15,225 nt of DNA from Treponema sp. (GTDB lineage Bacteria > Spirochaetota > Spirochaetia > Treponematales > Breznakiellaceae), in NCBI GenBank assembly GCA_031259515.1, contig JAIRLK010000028.1:1-15225 (forward strand). Reading direction: 5' to 3'. The position numbers were made by a program, and so were the translations under genes. How positions within the stretch are numbered: the first letter of the stretch is position 1; every line of letters begins with the position of its first letter. Under the pieces are notes generated by a model. The model was given only the letters and a program-made list of their open reading frames with translations, was not told the DNA's origin and did no database searches. Below are positions 1 through 7,562 of this stretch, one piece after another.

Positions 1-289
1 CCACCGTGATTTCATCATCGTAAAAAACAGGGGACTTAAAACTGGAATCCTGTCCCAAATAAATGGTTCCCGCTCCGGGCAGATCCATGCCTATTGCCGC
101 GGAGATTAATCCGTTCAACAACATGCCGTGGACGACCGGCTTCCCGAAAATGCTTTTGGCCGCGGCATCCGGATCAAGATGAATAGGATTCATATCGCCG
201 CTGATTCTCGCGAAATCCCGCACATCTTCCCCGGAAAATTTTTTAGTCCGCCGGGTCTTCTGGCCTATGGCCAATTCTGAAAATTTCAT
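1..289 (-). CDS. MaoC/PhaJ-type (R)-specific enoyl-CoA hydratase, 3' end beyond window
   Basis: The reading frame opens with ATG at 287-289 and stays open to base 1, giving at least 96 residues; the C-terminus lies outside the window. Residues about 26-45 read FARISGDMNPIHLD, the hydratase-2 signature of MaoC/PhaJ hot-dog enzymes, in which the Asp and His of GDxNPxH are catalytic; PVVHGML follows at about 55-61. The family hydrates 2-enoyl-CoA to (R)-3-hydroxyacyl-CoA, or the reverse, as a cytosolic dimer. The Shine-Dalgarno AAGGAG (301-306) overlaps the stop codon of the upstream thiolase gene, so the two are translationally close and probably co-transcribed. With the thiolase and SDR reductase it would interconvert (R)-3-hydroxybutyryl-CoA and crotonyl-CoA. 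Chain-length specificity cannot be read from the fragment. Family assignment is firm; the crotonyl-CoA role is inferred from neighbours. Confidence 0.85.
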   Translation of the reverse strand, partial: MKFSELAIGQKTRRTKKFSGEDVRDFARISGDMNPIHLDPDAAAKSIFGKPVVHGMLLNGLISAAIGMDLPGAGTIYLGQDSSFKSPVFYDDEITV

Positions 290-304
290 TTTCTATGATA
301 CTCC

Positions 305-1489
305 TTAAATCGCTTCTACCGCGGCGGCAACTCCCATACCGCCTCCTACGCAGAGAGTGGCAAGGCCCTTTTTTGCCGTTCGCCTCTTCAGTTCATACAA
401 AAGGGTTACGAGGATCCTCGCTCCGGAGGCCCCTACCGGATGGCCCAAGGCTATCGCTCCGCCGTTGACGTTAACCCGTTTGTCATCCCATTGGAGTTCC
501 GTACCCACCGCCAGGGCCTGAGCAGCGAAGGCCTCGTTAGCCTCGATCAAATCAAAGTCATCAATGGTCAGGGAGATCTTTTTCAACAGTTTTTGTACCG
601 CCGCCGCCGGGCCTATGCCCATGTAGGCGGGATCGACTCCGGCCCAGGAACCGGCGATAAACCGCGCCAGGGGGCGTACCCCCAATTCCTTCGCCTTATC
701 GGCGCTCATCACCACCATCGCGGCGGCGCCGTCGTTGATTCCCGATGCGTTTGCCGCCGTTACCGTACCCCCTTCGCTTTTAAACGCCGGCCTGAGAGCG
801 CTGATGCTCTCGACGGTTACGCCCTGCCGGGGATATTCGTCAACGGCAAAAAGAAAGGTATCTTTTTTTACTTTTACCGGCGCCGGCACTATCTCTTCGG
901 TAAACCGGCCCTCTTTTTGCGCCTTTTCACATTTTTGCTGGCTTTCGGCGGCAAACTGATCCTGCGCTTCCCGGCTAATGCCGTACCGGGCGGCCACGTT
1001 TTCTGCGGTAAGACCCATGTGGTAATTGCCAAAGGCATCCCAAAGGGCATCCCGTATCATGGTATCAACGAATACGCCGTCTCCCATGCGGTAGCCGCTC
1101 CGGGCCTGGGGCAGGGCGTAGGGGGCGGCGCTCATGTTTTCCATGCCTCCCGCCACGATAATGTCCGCCTCCCCCGCAGCGACAAGGCTTGCGGCGAGGT
1201 TTACGCACTTGAGGCCCGAACCGCAGACCTCGTTGACCGTTAAGGCGGGGGACTCTACGGGCAGCCCGGCCTTGATCATGGCCTGGCGGGCCGGGTTCTG
1301 GCCCAGCGCCGCCTGTATGACGCATCCCATGTATACTTCCTCAACCTGTTCGCTCTTTATGCCGGCCCGGTTCACCGCCTCCCGGATGACCAAGGCGCCC
1401 AGATCAACCGCCGGGATGCCCGCGAGGGTTCCCTGAAATTTCCCTATGGCTGTCCGGCACGCCCCGGCCAGCACGACCTCTCTTTGCAT
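305..1489 (-). CDS. atoB: Acetyl-CoA C-acetyltransferase (biosynthetic-type thiolase)
   Basis: This 394-residue protein has the normal length of a thiolase II. The nucleophile Cys89 lies in VNEVCGSGLKC, His350 in GGAIALGHPVGASGA, and the second active-site Cys380 in CVGGGMG at the C-terminus; these match the Zoogloea-type triad. It condenses two acetyl-CoA to acetoacetyl-CoA or cleaves acetoacetyl-CoA, in the cytosol. ATG is at 1487-1489, preceded by AAGGAG at about 1499-1504. It lies 18 bases after the CoA-transferase beta gene and 15 bases before the MaoC gene, inside the leftward operon. Next to a CoA-transferase it could serve acetoacetate use; next to the reductase and hydratase it could feed a C4-CoA route. 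Direction of flux is inference. Names such as thlA or phaA would fit equally well. Confidence 0.95.
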   Translation of the reverse strand: MQREVVLAGACRTAIGKFQGTLAGIPAVDLGALVIREAVNRAGIKSEQVEEVYMGCVIQAALGQNPARQAMIKAGLPVESPALTVNEVCGSGLKCVNLAASLVAAGEADIIVAGGMENMSAAPYALPQARSGYRMGDGVFVDTMIRDALWDAFGNYHMGLTAENVAARYGISREAQDQFAAESQQKCEKAQKEGRFTEEIVPAPVKVKKDTFLFAVDEYPRQGVTVESISALRPAFKSEGGTVTAANASGINDGAAAMVVMSADKAKELGVRPLARFIAGSWAGVDPAYMGIGPAAAVQKLLKKISLTIDDFDLIEANEAFAAQALAVGTELQWDDKRVNVNGGAIALGHPVGASGARILVTLLYELKRRTAKKGLATLCVGGGMGVAAAVEAI

Positions 1490-1507
1490 GATGGTTTTCT
1501 CCTTGTG

Positions 1508-2173
1508 TTATTCCATGGGTTTTAAATGAGGACTTATGATCAGAGGCGCCCCGGTTGCTTCCCGCACCTGCTCCCCGGTAAAAGCGGGATGAAGTTCAAC
1601 CAGCGTCAGACCCTCGGGGGTAACCTCAATGACCCCCATCTCGGTGATAATCTTGTTTACGACCCCTACCGCGGTATACGGCAGGGTACATTGGGTTAAA
1701 ATTTTCGGCTTGCCCTTATTGGTATGGGTCATGGCTACAATGACCTTCTTGGTTCCCACCACCAGGTCCATCGCGCCCCCCATGCCGGGTACCAGTTTTC
1801 CTGGCACTATCCAACTGGCAAGATTGCCCTTTTCGTCAACTTCCAGGGCCCCCAGCACCGTGGCGTCAAGATGACCTCCCCGCATGATGCCAAAAGATAC
1901 GCAGATGTCAAAGAAGCTGCCCCCGGTTTCAATGGTAACCGGCTTGCCGCCGGCGTTTACGATGTCAACATCCTCCCTGCCCGCTTCGGGGGTCGGCCCC
2001 ATACACATCATGCCGTTTTCAGAATGAAGCAACAGGGTAACGCCGGGAGGCACAAAGTTGACCACCAGGGTCGGAAGCCCTATTCCCAGGTTTACCACAT
2101 CCCCGTCCTTGAGTTCCTTGGCAACCCGGGCCGCGATAATCTCCTTTACCGCTCCATCTTCTACATCTGCCAC
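1508..2173 (-). CDS. atoA: 3-oxoacid/acetate CoA-transferase, beta subunit
   Basis: The 221-residue product is a family I CoA-transferase B subunit. It carries the NLGIGLPTLV segment at about 28-37 and the SENG active-site motif with catalytic Glu52, on which the glutamyl-CoA thioester forms. It pairs with the alpha subunit encoded just upstream to move CoA between acyl-CoAs and short free acids (acetate, acetoacetate, butyrate). The start is GTG at 2171-2173, overlapping the alpha-subunit gene by 13 bases, with GGAGG about nine bases upstream; the overlap implies translational coupling. Substrate choice among AtoDA, CtfAB and ScoAB types cannot be settled by eye. The thiolase gene follows after 18 bases. 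Confidence 0.92.
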   Translation of the reverse strand: MADVEDGAVKEIIAARVAKELKDGDVVNLGIGLPTLVVNFVPPGVTLLLHSENGMMCMGPTPEAGREDVDIVNAGGKPVTIETGGSFFDICVSFGIMRGGHLDATVLGALEVDEKGNLASWIVPGKLVPGMGGAMDLVVGTKKVIVAMTHTNKGKPKILTQCTLPYTAVGVVNKIITEMGVIEVTPEGLTLVELHPAFTGEQVREATGAPLIISPHLKPME

Positions 2174-2820
2174 AGCGTTTCTCCTCCCACAATCGCGTCC
2201 ACAAAAATACCGGAAAGATGCACATCATTGGGATCGATCTGCCCGGTTTCCACAATCTCGCAGGCGCCGGCGATAACGTAATCGGCGGCCATAGCCATAA
2301 GAGGATTGAAATTCCTGGTGGTCCCGTAAAAGACAGCGTTCCCAAAACGGTCGATTTTGGAAGCCCGGATAAGGGCGAATTCGGCGCGCAAGGGCTTTTC
2401 CAACAGGTAATCCCTGCCGTCTACGGAGATAACCTGCTTGCCTTCGGCCACCACAGTCCCCACCCCGGTTGGGGTAAGGATACCGCCAAGGCCGACGCCG
2501 CCGGCCCGGATCCGTTCCGCTATCGTGCCTATGGGAACCAGGATACATTCCAGCTTTTCCGCTTCCACGCCCGTATTCATACGCCGGGCAACTTCCGGAT
2601 TAAGCCCCACATGCCCTGCCAGGAGGGTTTTGACCTGCCCCGCGGCAATGAGTTTGCCTACCCCCCGGTCGGGAAAGCCCGCGTCATCACTGATGATGGT
2701 AAGATTCCTGACGCCCTTTTTTACCAGACCGTCAATCAGCAGCTCCGGCGCGCCGCAGGCCATGAAACCGCCTACCATAATGACCGCCCCGTCCTGTATG
2801 GGGACTACCGCTTCTTCCAC
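2161..2820 (-). CDS. atoD: 3-oxoacid/acetate CoA-transferase, alpha subunit (start uncertain)
   Basis: The 219-residue product carries the A-subunit N-terminal pattern MVGGFMACGAPELL and later conserved segments such as GVGTVVAEGK, typical of family I CoA-transferase alpha subunits (usual length about 217-230). It forms the alpha2beta2-type enzyme with the overlapping beta gene. The only standard start codon in frame is GTG at 2818-2820, but no Shine-Dalgarno precedes it. The frame stays open further upstream, and a good AGGGAG lies at 2866-2871, nine bases before an in-frame ATC at 2854-2856. Family members usually have several residues before the EEAV segment, so the real N-terminus may be upstream with a non-standard or mutated start. 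The gap to the SDR gene holds a large inverted repeat. Confidence 0.9.
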   Translation of the reverse strand: MEEAVVPIQDGAVIMVGGFMACGAPELLIDGLVKKGVRNLTIISDDAGFPDRGVGKLIAAGQVKTLLAGHVGLNPEVARRMNTGVEAEKLECILVPIGTIAERIRAGGVGLGGILTPTGVGTVVAEGKQVISVDGRDYLLEKPLRAEFALIRASKIDRFGNAVFYGTTRNFNPLMAMAADYVIAGACEIVETGQIDPNDVHLSGIFVDAIVGGETLWQM

Positions 2821-2853
2821 GGAATTTTTAATCTTATTCTTATCTAGGTTATT

Positions 2854-2871
2854 GATGGTTCTTATCTCCCT
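2854..2871 (-). promoter_or_regulatory. Shine-Dalgarno with ATC at the expected start position of the CoA-transferase alpha gene
   Basis: On the minus strand AGGGAG (2871-2866) is followed after nine bases by ATC (2856-2854), in frame with the alpha subunit. No ATG, GTG or TTG lies between the ribosome binding site and the GTG at 2818-2820. Either initiation uses ATC or ATT, or the weakly placed GTG is used, or a former ATG has been lost. Confidence 0.45.
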
Positions 2872-2887
2872 GGTAGTGTATCTCGCT

Positions 2888-2943
2888 AGGAACTGTTCAG
2901 AAATAATATGACCAAACGGTCAGGTTATTTCTGAACAGTTCCT
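2888..2943. repeat. Long perfect inverted repeat (19-bp arms) between SDR and CoA-transferase genes
   Basis: The arms 2888-2906 (AGGAACTGTTCAGAAATAA) and 2925-2943 are exact reverse complements. The 18-base centre contains a second stem, TGACC (2909-2913) pairing with GGTCA (2918-2922) around AAAC. Transcribed, this gives a hairpin of about 24 pairs with one two-by-two mismatch. It has no U-tract typical of an intrinsic terminator, so it may be a dispersed miniature element, an mRNA processing site or a stabilising hairpin inside the operon. Function is not known. Confidence 0.85.
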
Positions 2944-2954
2944 TAGGATTTTGC

Positions 2955-2977
2955 AGGACTTTGCCGCGCAAAGTCCT
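2955..2977. repeat. Perfect 10-bp hairpin overlapping the SDR stop codon
   Basis: AGGACTTTGC (2955-2964) and GCAAAGTCCT (2968-2977) are exact complements around a three-base loop. The arm overlaps the TAG stop (2976-2978) of the leftward SDR gene, so in that transcript a stable hairpin forms directly at the 3' end of the coding region. What follows on the minus strand is not U-rich, so a classical intrinsic terminator is not supported; attenuation or 3'-end protection is possible. Confidence 0.75.
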
Positions 2978-3695
2978 ACAACCTCATTCCGCCGTTGACG
3001 GAAAGAACCGTACCGGTAATGTAAGAAGCGTCGTCGCTTGCCAGAAACAAGGCCGCTTGGGCGATTTCCTCAGGCTGGCCCAAACGGCCGAGCATGGTAG
3101 CGGCGGCGAATTTATCCAAAAGTTCCTGGGGAACGGTTTTCAGGATGTCGGTCATGATATATCCCGGCGCAATGACGTTGCACCGTACCGGAACGCCCTT
3201 GCGGGCGAATTCTTTGGCCCAGCTTTTCGCCATGCCGATAACCCCGGCCTTGGTAGCGGCGTAGTTGACCTGGCCTATATTGCCATATTCGCCAACTACG
3301 CTGGAGATGAGGATGATGCTGCCGCCGCCTGAATCCTCCATGTGGGGGCCAATAAACCGGGTAAGATTGAATATCCCCGTCAGGTTAACCGCGATGACCG
3401 CGTTCCACATCTCATCGGTCATCTTTCGGGTCATGCCGTCTTTGGTGATTCCGGCGTTATTTACCAAAATATCGATCTTCCGGTATCTTTCTACCGCGTA
3501 TTCGGTAAACGCCTTACACGCCTGCGGATCGGTAACGTTTAATTGATAAAATTCCTCGTTTTCATAACCGCTCCGGGACTCGGCCATATCGCAGGTTATC
3601 ACCCGCGCGCCGTTTTCCGTGAACAGCTTCGCCATGGCTTCTCCCAAGCCCCGGCCTCCCCCGGTTATTACCGCCGTCTTTCCTTGTAATCTCAT
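2976..3695 (-). CDS. SDR-family 3-oxoacyl/acetoacetyl-CoA reductase (FabG/PhaB-like)
   Basis: Starting at ATG 3693-3695 the product is 239 residues, the normal length for FabG/PhaB. It shows the Rossmann motif TGGGRGLG (11-18), NNAG (79-82), Asn104, Ser132, and Tyr145-x3-Lys149 in NYAATKAG. AGGAGG at 3702-3707 with six-base spacing fixes this start; an ATG at 3699-3701 abuts the ribosome binding site, and the longer open frame to 3833 runs through repeat DNA and is rejected. Asp36 at the end of beta-strand 2 (ITCDMAES) is the usual mark of NAD(H) rather than NADP(H) preference, unlike typical PhaB or FabG. In this operon, between aco genes and thiolase/hydratase, reduction of acetoacetyl-CoA to (R)-3-hydroxybutyryl-CoA is the likeliest role; a fatty-acid FabG or a butanediol/diacetyl reductase is the alternative. 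Confidence 0.88.
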   Translation of the reverse strand: MRLQGKTAVITGGGRGLGEAMAKLFTENGARVITCDMAESRSGYENEEFYQLNVTDPQACKAFTEYAVERYRKIDILVNNAGITKDGMTRKMTDEMWNAVIAVNLTGIFNLTRFIGPHMEDSGGGSIILISSVVGEYGNIGQVNYAATKAGVIGMAKSWAKEFARKGVPVRCNVIAPGYIMTDILKTVPQELLDKFAAATMLGRLGQPEEIAQAALFLASDDASYITGTVLSVNGGMRL

Positions 3696-3710
3696 GATCA
3701 TCCTCCTCAT

Positions 3711-3825
3711 AATAAGAAGGGGGAAGTCTTCCGCTGCCCCCTCTACGGGGATTCCGCCCCCCATAACGCCCTTCGCTAAGGGGACAAGTCCCAGGGGCCT
3801 TGTCCCCAGAGGCCCAAGGCCCCCT
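3711..3825. repeat. GC-rich palindromic intergenic repeat between lplA and the SDR gene
   Basis: This gap is packed with G- and C-runs: GGGGG (3719-3723) can pair with CCCCC (3737-3741) around GGAAG/CTTCC, and GGGGACAAG (3780-3788) pairs perfectly with CTTGTCCCC (3799-3807). The segment 3780-3800 recurs at 13291-13312 with one base inserted, so it is a dispersed element. In the leftward transcript it forms strong secondary structure just after lplA and could lower expression of the distal genes. No gene is present, although one frame is open through it. Confidence 0.75.
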
Positions 3826-4815
3826 TCAGCCAACCACTAGATTGATAAAATCTTTCTTTCCCAGATTCTGAAAATAATCATCCACCGATACCTGGAGTAA
3901 GGCTTCCTCAAGGGAGGTCTCGTTAAGGTTGACGCCAATCAACAGGTCAATCAGTTCGGCCCGTTCTTTTCGCGCGAAGAAATCGCCAAAAAAAGCCAGA
4001 TGCTGGATACGCCCGTCGGATATTTCCATTCGGGCCTCAATTTCTCCAACGCCGTCAAAACGGCGCTTTTTCGTAATACTGTAGGCGGGGGAATACCCGT
4101 AATTCCATTCCCAGGTCGCGTAAACCTCCTCCCGGATGCGGCGGACATCATCTATGTTAATAGTCTCCGGGGGAATTGTCCATACGTCAAAGTACTCCTT
4201 TAGCTGAGCCTCCAAGACGGCGATAAACTGTTCTGTGCCGCAGTCCCGCGCCAGGTGGGGGCGGACGTTCGTAACCCTGCTGTGGATTGATTTAAGCCCT
4301 TTGGATTCAATCTTATCTGATGAAACCCGCAGGGCTTGAGAGAGCACATTCAAATCGGAATCAAACATGATGGTCCCGTGGTGCATGACCCGCCCCTGCT
4401 TGATGTATTGGGCGTTGCCGGAAAACTTCATACCGTCTATGGTCATGTCGTTACGGCCGCTGATCTCCGCGTTCACCCCCAAGGACCGCAGCGCCCGAAC
4501 CACGGGATGACAGAAGAAGGCAAAGTCAAACTGCTGGCCCGCAGCGTCGGCGATGAAGGTAAAGTTGACGTTGCCCAGGTCATGATACACCGCGCCGCCG
4601 CCGGACAAGCGGCGGACAACCTGTATATCATGGGCTTTTACATAGGGGGCGTTGATTTCCGCCGCCGTGTTCTGGTGCTTGCCGACAATCACGGCGTTCG
4701 CGTTTTGCCACAGCATCATATAACTGCGGCCGCGATCCAGCCGGTCAAATACGTATTGCTCCAGCGCGAGGTTCAGCGGCGCGTCATAACCCGCGCCGGG
4801 GATATAATACATCAT
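3826..4815 (-). CDS. lplA: Lipoate-protein ligase A
   Basis: The 329-residue protein has the LplA catalytic domain with RRLSGGGAVYHDLGN (68-82) and the lipoyl-AMP lysine Lys130 in DGMKFSGNAQ, followed by a C-terminal accessory domain from about residue 245. It activates lipoate with ATP and attaches it to lipoyl-domain lysines, here presumably Lys43 of the AcoC E2 encoded two genes upstream. It starts at ATG 4813-4815 (a second ATG follows directly), 13 bases after the acoL stop, behind a purine-rich AAGGCGG rather than a perfect AGGAGG. Co-location of a ligase with an E2 is common in acetoin and pyruvate dehydrogenase loci and suggests scavenging of external lipoate. The stop is TGA at 3826-3828, followed by GC-rich repeat DNA. 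Confidence 0.93.
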   Translation of the reverse strand: MMYYIPGAGYDAPLNLALEQYVFDRLDRGRSYMMLWQNANAVIVGKHQNTAAEINAPYVKAHDIQVVRRLSGGGAVYHDLGNVNFTFIADAAGQQFDFAFFCHPVVRALRSLGVNAEISGRNDMTIDGMKFSGNAQYIKQGRVMHHGTIMFDSDLNVLSQALRVSSDKIESKGLKSIHSRVTNVRPHLARDCGTEQFIAVLEAQLKEYFDVWTIPPETINIDDVRRIREEVYATWEWNYGYSPAYSITKKRRFDGVGEIEARMEISDGRIQHLAFFGDFFARKERAELIDLLIGVNLNETSLEEALLQVSVDDYFQNLGKKDFINLVVG

Positions 4816-4828
4816 GGGCGATCCGCCT

Positions 4829-6226
4829 TCAGGCCATCAGGCTGTGTATGGCCCGTCCTACGGCGGACATAAAGGCTTCCGACAGGGCCTCGTTTACCGT
4901 AGGATGGGGATGGACGGCGTTCACCAGTTCTTCCGCCGTCAGTTCGCCGGTCATAGCGACCGCGGCTTCCCCAATCATCTCGGTAACATGCTGGCCGTAA
5001 AGATGGACCCCCAGGATTTCCCCATAGGTCTCCTCAATGATCACCTTGAATATTCCGTCCGTATCCCCTTCCACCAGGGATTTGCCGTTGGCAGCCGCCG
5101 GGAATTTCCCCACCTTGACGCGCGCATACCGTTCCCTGGCCTGCGCTTCGGTCAAGCCTATGCAGGCAATTTCCGGCTCCAAATAGATACACGAGGGGAT
5201 GTGGTCGTAATTTATCGTCCCATGCCCGCCGAACATAGCCCCCAGCGCAACCAGCCCTTCATGAGAAGCGGTATGAGCCAGCATCACCTTGCCGTTAACA
5301 TCGCCAATAGCGTAGATGTTTTCGATATTGGTACGCATATTCTCATCAACCGCGATGGCGTTCCGGTCGAATTGTACCCCTATTGATTCCGCGCCAAGCC
5401 CTTCTGTATTGGGCGCCCGGCCTACGGCCATAAGAACCGCGTCAGCCTGAATACACCGCTCGTTTCCGCCTTCGTCATAGAAAACAGCGTTATCTTTTAC
5501 CCGCAGCACCTTTACTCCCAGGTGGAAGGTAATCCCGTCCTTCTCCATGCGCTTTTGCGCCAGGGCGGAAACCTCCGTGTCCACCATAGGGAGGATATGA
5601 TCCAGCAGTTCCAGGACGGTTACCGCGCTTCCCAGCCGGTTCAAAAGGTAGGCAAATTCCACCCCGATGACGCCGCCCCCGACAATGACCGTCCGTTCCG
5701 GCACATGGTCCAGATCCAGCGCCTCCGTACTGGTCAGCAACGTGTTATTCCCTTCTATCTTTATAAAGGAAGGAATAATGGCCCGGGAACCGGTGGCGAT
5801 GATGATATGCTCTGCGGAAACACGGCGTTCCCCTACCTGGAGGGTATGGGCATCCACAAAACAGCCCGCACCGTTGATAAGGTCAACCTTATTGCCCCGA
5901 AGCAATCCCTTGACGCCGCCAACCAGTTGGTTTACCACCGCCTTTTTACGTTCCTGCAATTTGGGCATGGAAACGGTCAGCGTATCCGGAACCCCCTCTA
6001 TGGCAAAGGCGGAGGCTTCCCGCATTTGCCATAGCAAGCTGGCGGTTTTAATCAGGGTCTTTGTCGGAATACAACCCACGTTCAAGCACGTACCGCCCAC
6101 AGACTCTTTTTCGATGATACAGGTTTTCTTTCCTAATTGAGCGGACTTGATGGCGGCAACATAGCCCCCCGGTCCGGCGCCGATAACGGCGACCTCGTAA
6201 TCGTATCCCGCGCTTCCCTCTGCCAT
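4829..6226 (-). CDS. acoL: Dihydrolipoyl dehydrogenase (E3)
   Basis: From ATG 6224-6226 the product is 465 residues. It has the FAD-binding GAGPGGYVAA (16-25), the redox disulfide Cys47/Cys52 in GGTCLNVGCIPTK, the NAD-binding VIVGGGVIGVEFA, the second FAD motif (YAIGDVNG), and the C-terminal HPHPTVNE with catalytic His441 and Glu446. It reoxidises the dihydrolipoyl group of the E2 with NAD. AGGAGG at 6233-6238 with six-base spacing decides the start and overlaps the acoC stop; a TTG six codons upstream is in frame but lies over the ribosome binding site. It has no N-terminal lipoyl domain. Position within acoABCL-lplA supports a dedicated acetoin or pyruvate complex E3. Confidence 0.95.
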   Translation of the reverse strand: MAEGSAGYDYEVAVIGAGPGGYVAAIKSAQLGKKTCIIEKESVGGTCLNVGCIPTKTLIKTASLLWQMREASAFAIEGVPDTLTVSMPKLQERKKAVVNQLVGGVKGLLRGNKVDLINGAGCFVDAHTLQVGERRVSAEHIIIATGSRAIIPSFIKIEGNNTLLTSTEALDLDHVPERTVIVGGGVIGVEFAYLLNRLGSAVTVLELLDHILPMVDTEVSALAQKRMEKDGITFHLGVKVLRVKDNAVFYDEGGNERCIQADAVLMAVGRAPNTEGLGAESIGVQFDRNAIAVDENMRTNIENIYAIGDVNGKVMLAHTASHEGLVALGAMFGGHGTINYDHIPSCIYLEPEIACIGLTEAQARERYARVKVGKFPAAANGKSLVEGDTDGIFKVIIEETYGEILGVHLYGQHVTEMIGEAAVAMTGELTAEELVNAVHPHPTVNEALSEAFMSAVGRAIHSLMA

Positions 6227-6236
6227 GACGCGCCTC

Positions 6237-7559
6237 CTACACAAGAATCAACATGGGGTTTTCCAGTAAGCGCCGGATGTACCCAAGGAATTGAACGGCA
6301 AGCAGGCCGTCTATCAGCCGGTGATCCACGGAAAGCTGGATGTTCATCATAGGACGGATCACGATGCTGTCTTCACCGTTTTCACCGGTAACCACCACCG
6401 CTTTTTTCCGTACCGAACTGACCGCTAAAATGGCGGCTTCGGTCCCGTTTATGATCGCGGTAAAGTTTTCTACGCCGAACATGCCCAGGTTGGAAATCGT
6501 AAAGGTCCCGCCTGAATATTCATGGGACTCCAGACGGCCTTCCTTAGCCCGGGCCACCAGGTCCCGGCTCTCCCGGGCCACATCCGTAAGGCTTTTTTCC
6601 TGAACATCCTTGACGACAGGAACGATCAGTCCATTATTGCCGGCAACAGCCGTACCCACGTTGATACTCTTATAGGATATAACTTCTCCGTTAATTAGGG
6701 AAGCGTTCACCGCCGGGTACTTTTTCAGGGCCTTTGCCGCCGCCAGGGTCAATAGGTCGGAAACGGCGATCTTGACGTCCGCCGTCTCGTTCAACTGTTG
6801 GCGGAAGGCCGTCAGGCTGGTAACGTCCACAGGCTCGGTAAAGTACAGGTGGGGGGCGGTAAACTTGCTCTGCGCCAGCTTGTCGCCAATGATCTTCCGT
6901 ATCCCCTTGTAGGGCGTGACGGAAAGGACCTTTTTCTCCCCCTCTTGCGGGGCCGGGGGAGAGCCGGCGTGGGAAAGAACATCGGTTTTCATCACCTTCC
7001 CGCCCGGGCCTGACCCGGCAACAGCCGCCAGGTCCACTCCGGCAGCGGCGGCAATCTTCCGCGCCAACGGGGAAGCCTTGATATCTTTTGCGGTTACTCC
7101 CCCCTGATACCCGGTCCCCTGTATACCCGCAAGGCTGGCCGGATCGATGCCTTCGTCCTTCACGAGTTTCTTCGCCTTGGGGGTCAGCTTTAATCCCTCC
7201 GGAGACGGGCCGGGGGCGGCGGAAACCGCAGAAGCGCCGGGAGCGGACTTTTCCGGAGCGCCTGTTTCCTCAGCCGGTTTCCCGCCCTTCGCGGCGGCCA
7301 GGGCGGCGGTATAATCTTCCCCCGGCGCGCCTACCACCCCGATAGGGGTAAACACATCGGCAAAAGCGCCTTCTTCCAGCAGGATGGCCAGCACCGTACC
7401 GGCGGTAGTGGCTTCTACCGGCATGGTGGTTTTATCGGTATTGATCTCGAAAAGCAACTCGCCCTTGGTTACCGTATCCCCCACCGCCTTGTGCCATTTA
7501 ACCAACTGTCCTTCATCCATGTTAAAGCCCAGTTTGGGCATGATAATAATTTCAGCCAT
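6237..7559 (-). CDS. acoC: Dihydrolipoamide acetyltransferase (E2) of acetoin/2-oxoacid dehydrogenase complex
   Basis: The 440-residue E2 has, in order: a lipoyl domain (1-78) with Lys43 in EINTDKTTM; an Ala/Pro/Glu linker; a peripheral-subunit-binding-like segment at about 124-160 (LTPKAKKLVKDEGIDPASL); a second at about 163-195 (ASPLARKIAAAAGVDL); a further linker; and the catalytic domain (about 212-440) ending with DHRLIDG, His413 and Asp417 being the acyltransfer pair. It takes the acetyl group from E1 and delivers acetyl-CoA. ATG is at 7557-7559, three bases after the acoB stop, with AAGGTG upstream. The two tandem binding segments are noteworthy. Whether the substrate is acetoin or pyruvate cannot be read from the E2 alone. 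Confidence 0.92.
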   Translation of the reverse strand: MAEIIIMPKLGFNMDEGQLVKWHKAVGDTVTKGELLFEINTDKTTMPVEATTAGTVLAILLEEGAFADVFTPIGVVGAPGEDYTAALAAAKGGKPAEETGAPEKSAPGASAVSAAPGPSPEGLKLTPKAKKLVKDEGIDPASLAGIQGTGYQGGVTAKDIKASPLARKIAAAAGVDLAAVAGSGPGGKVMKTDVLSHAGSPPAPQEGEKKVLSVTPYKGIRKIIGDKLAQSKFTAPHLYFTEPVDVTSLTAFRQQLNETADVKIAVSDLLTLAAAKALKKYPAVNASLINGEVISYKSINVGTAVAGNNGLIVPVVKDVQEKSLTDVARESRDLVARAKEGRLESHEYSGGTFTISNLGMFGVENFTAIINGTEAAILAVSSVRKKAVVVTGENGEDSIVIRPMMNIQLSVDHRLIDGLLAVQFLGYIRRLLENPMLILV

Positions 7560-7562
7560 GTT

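Noticed and set aside
2888..2943. Intrinsic terminator ending the SDR transcript
   Set aside because: The stem is long enough but there is no U-run on the 3' side of the leftward transcript, and the arms are unusually long and exact, more like a mobile or processing element.
3696..3833. N-terminal extension of the SDR protein
   Set aside because: The added residues are Gly/Pro/Leu-rich translation of palindromic repeat DNA, and AGGAGG at 3702-3707 places the start at 3695.
6227..6244. Six-codon N-terminal extension of AcoL from a TTG
   Set aside because: It would translate through the AGGAGG that serves the ATG at 6226.
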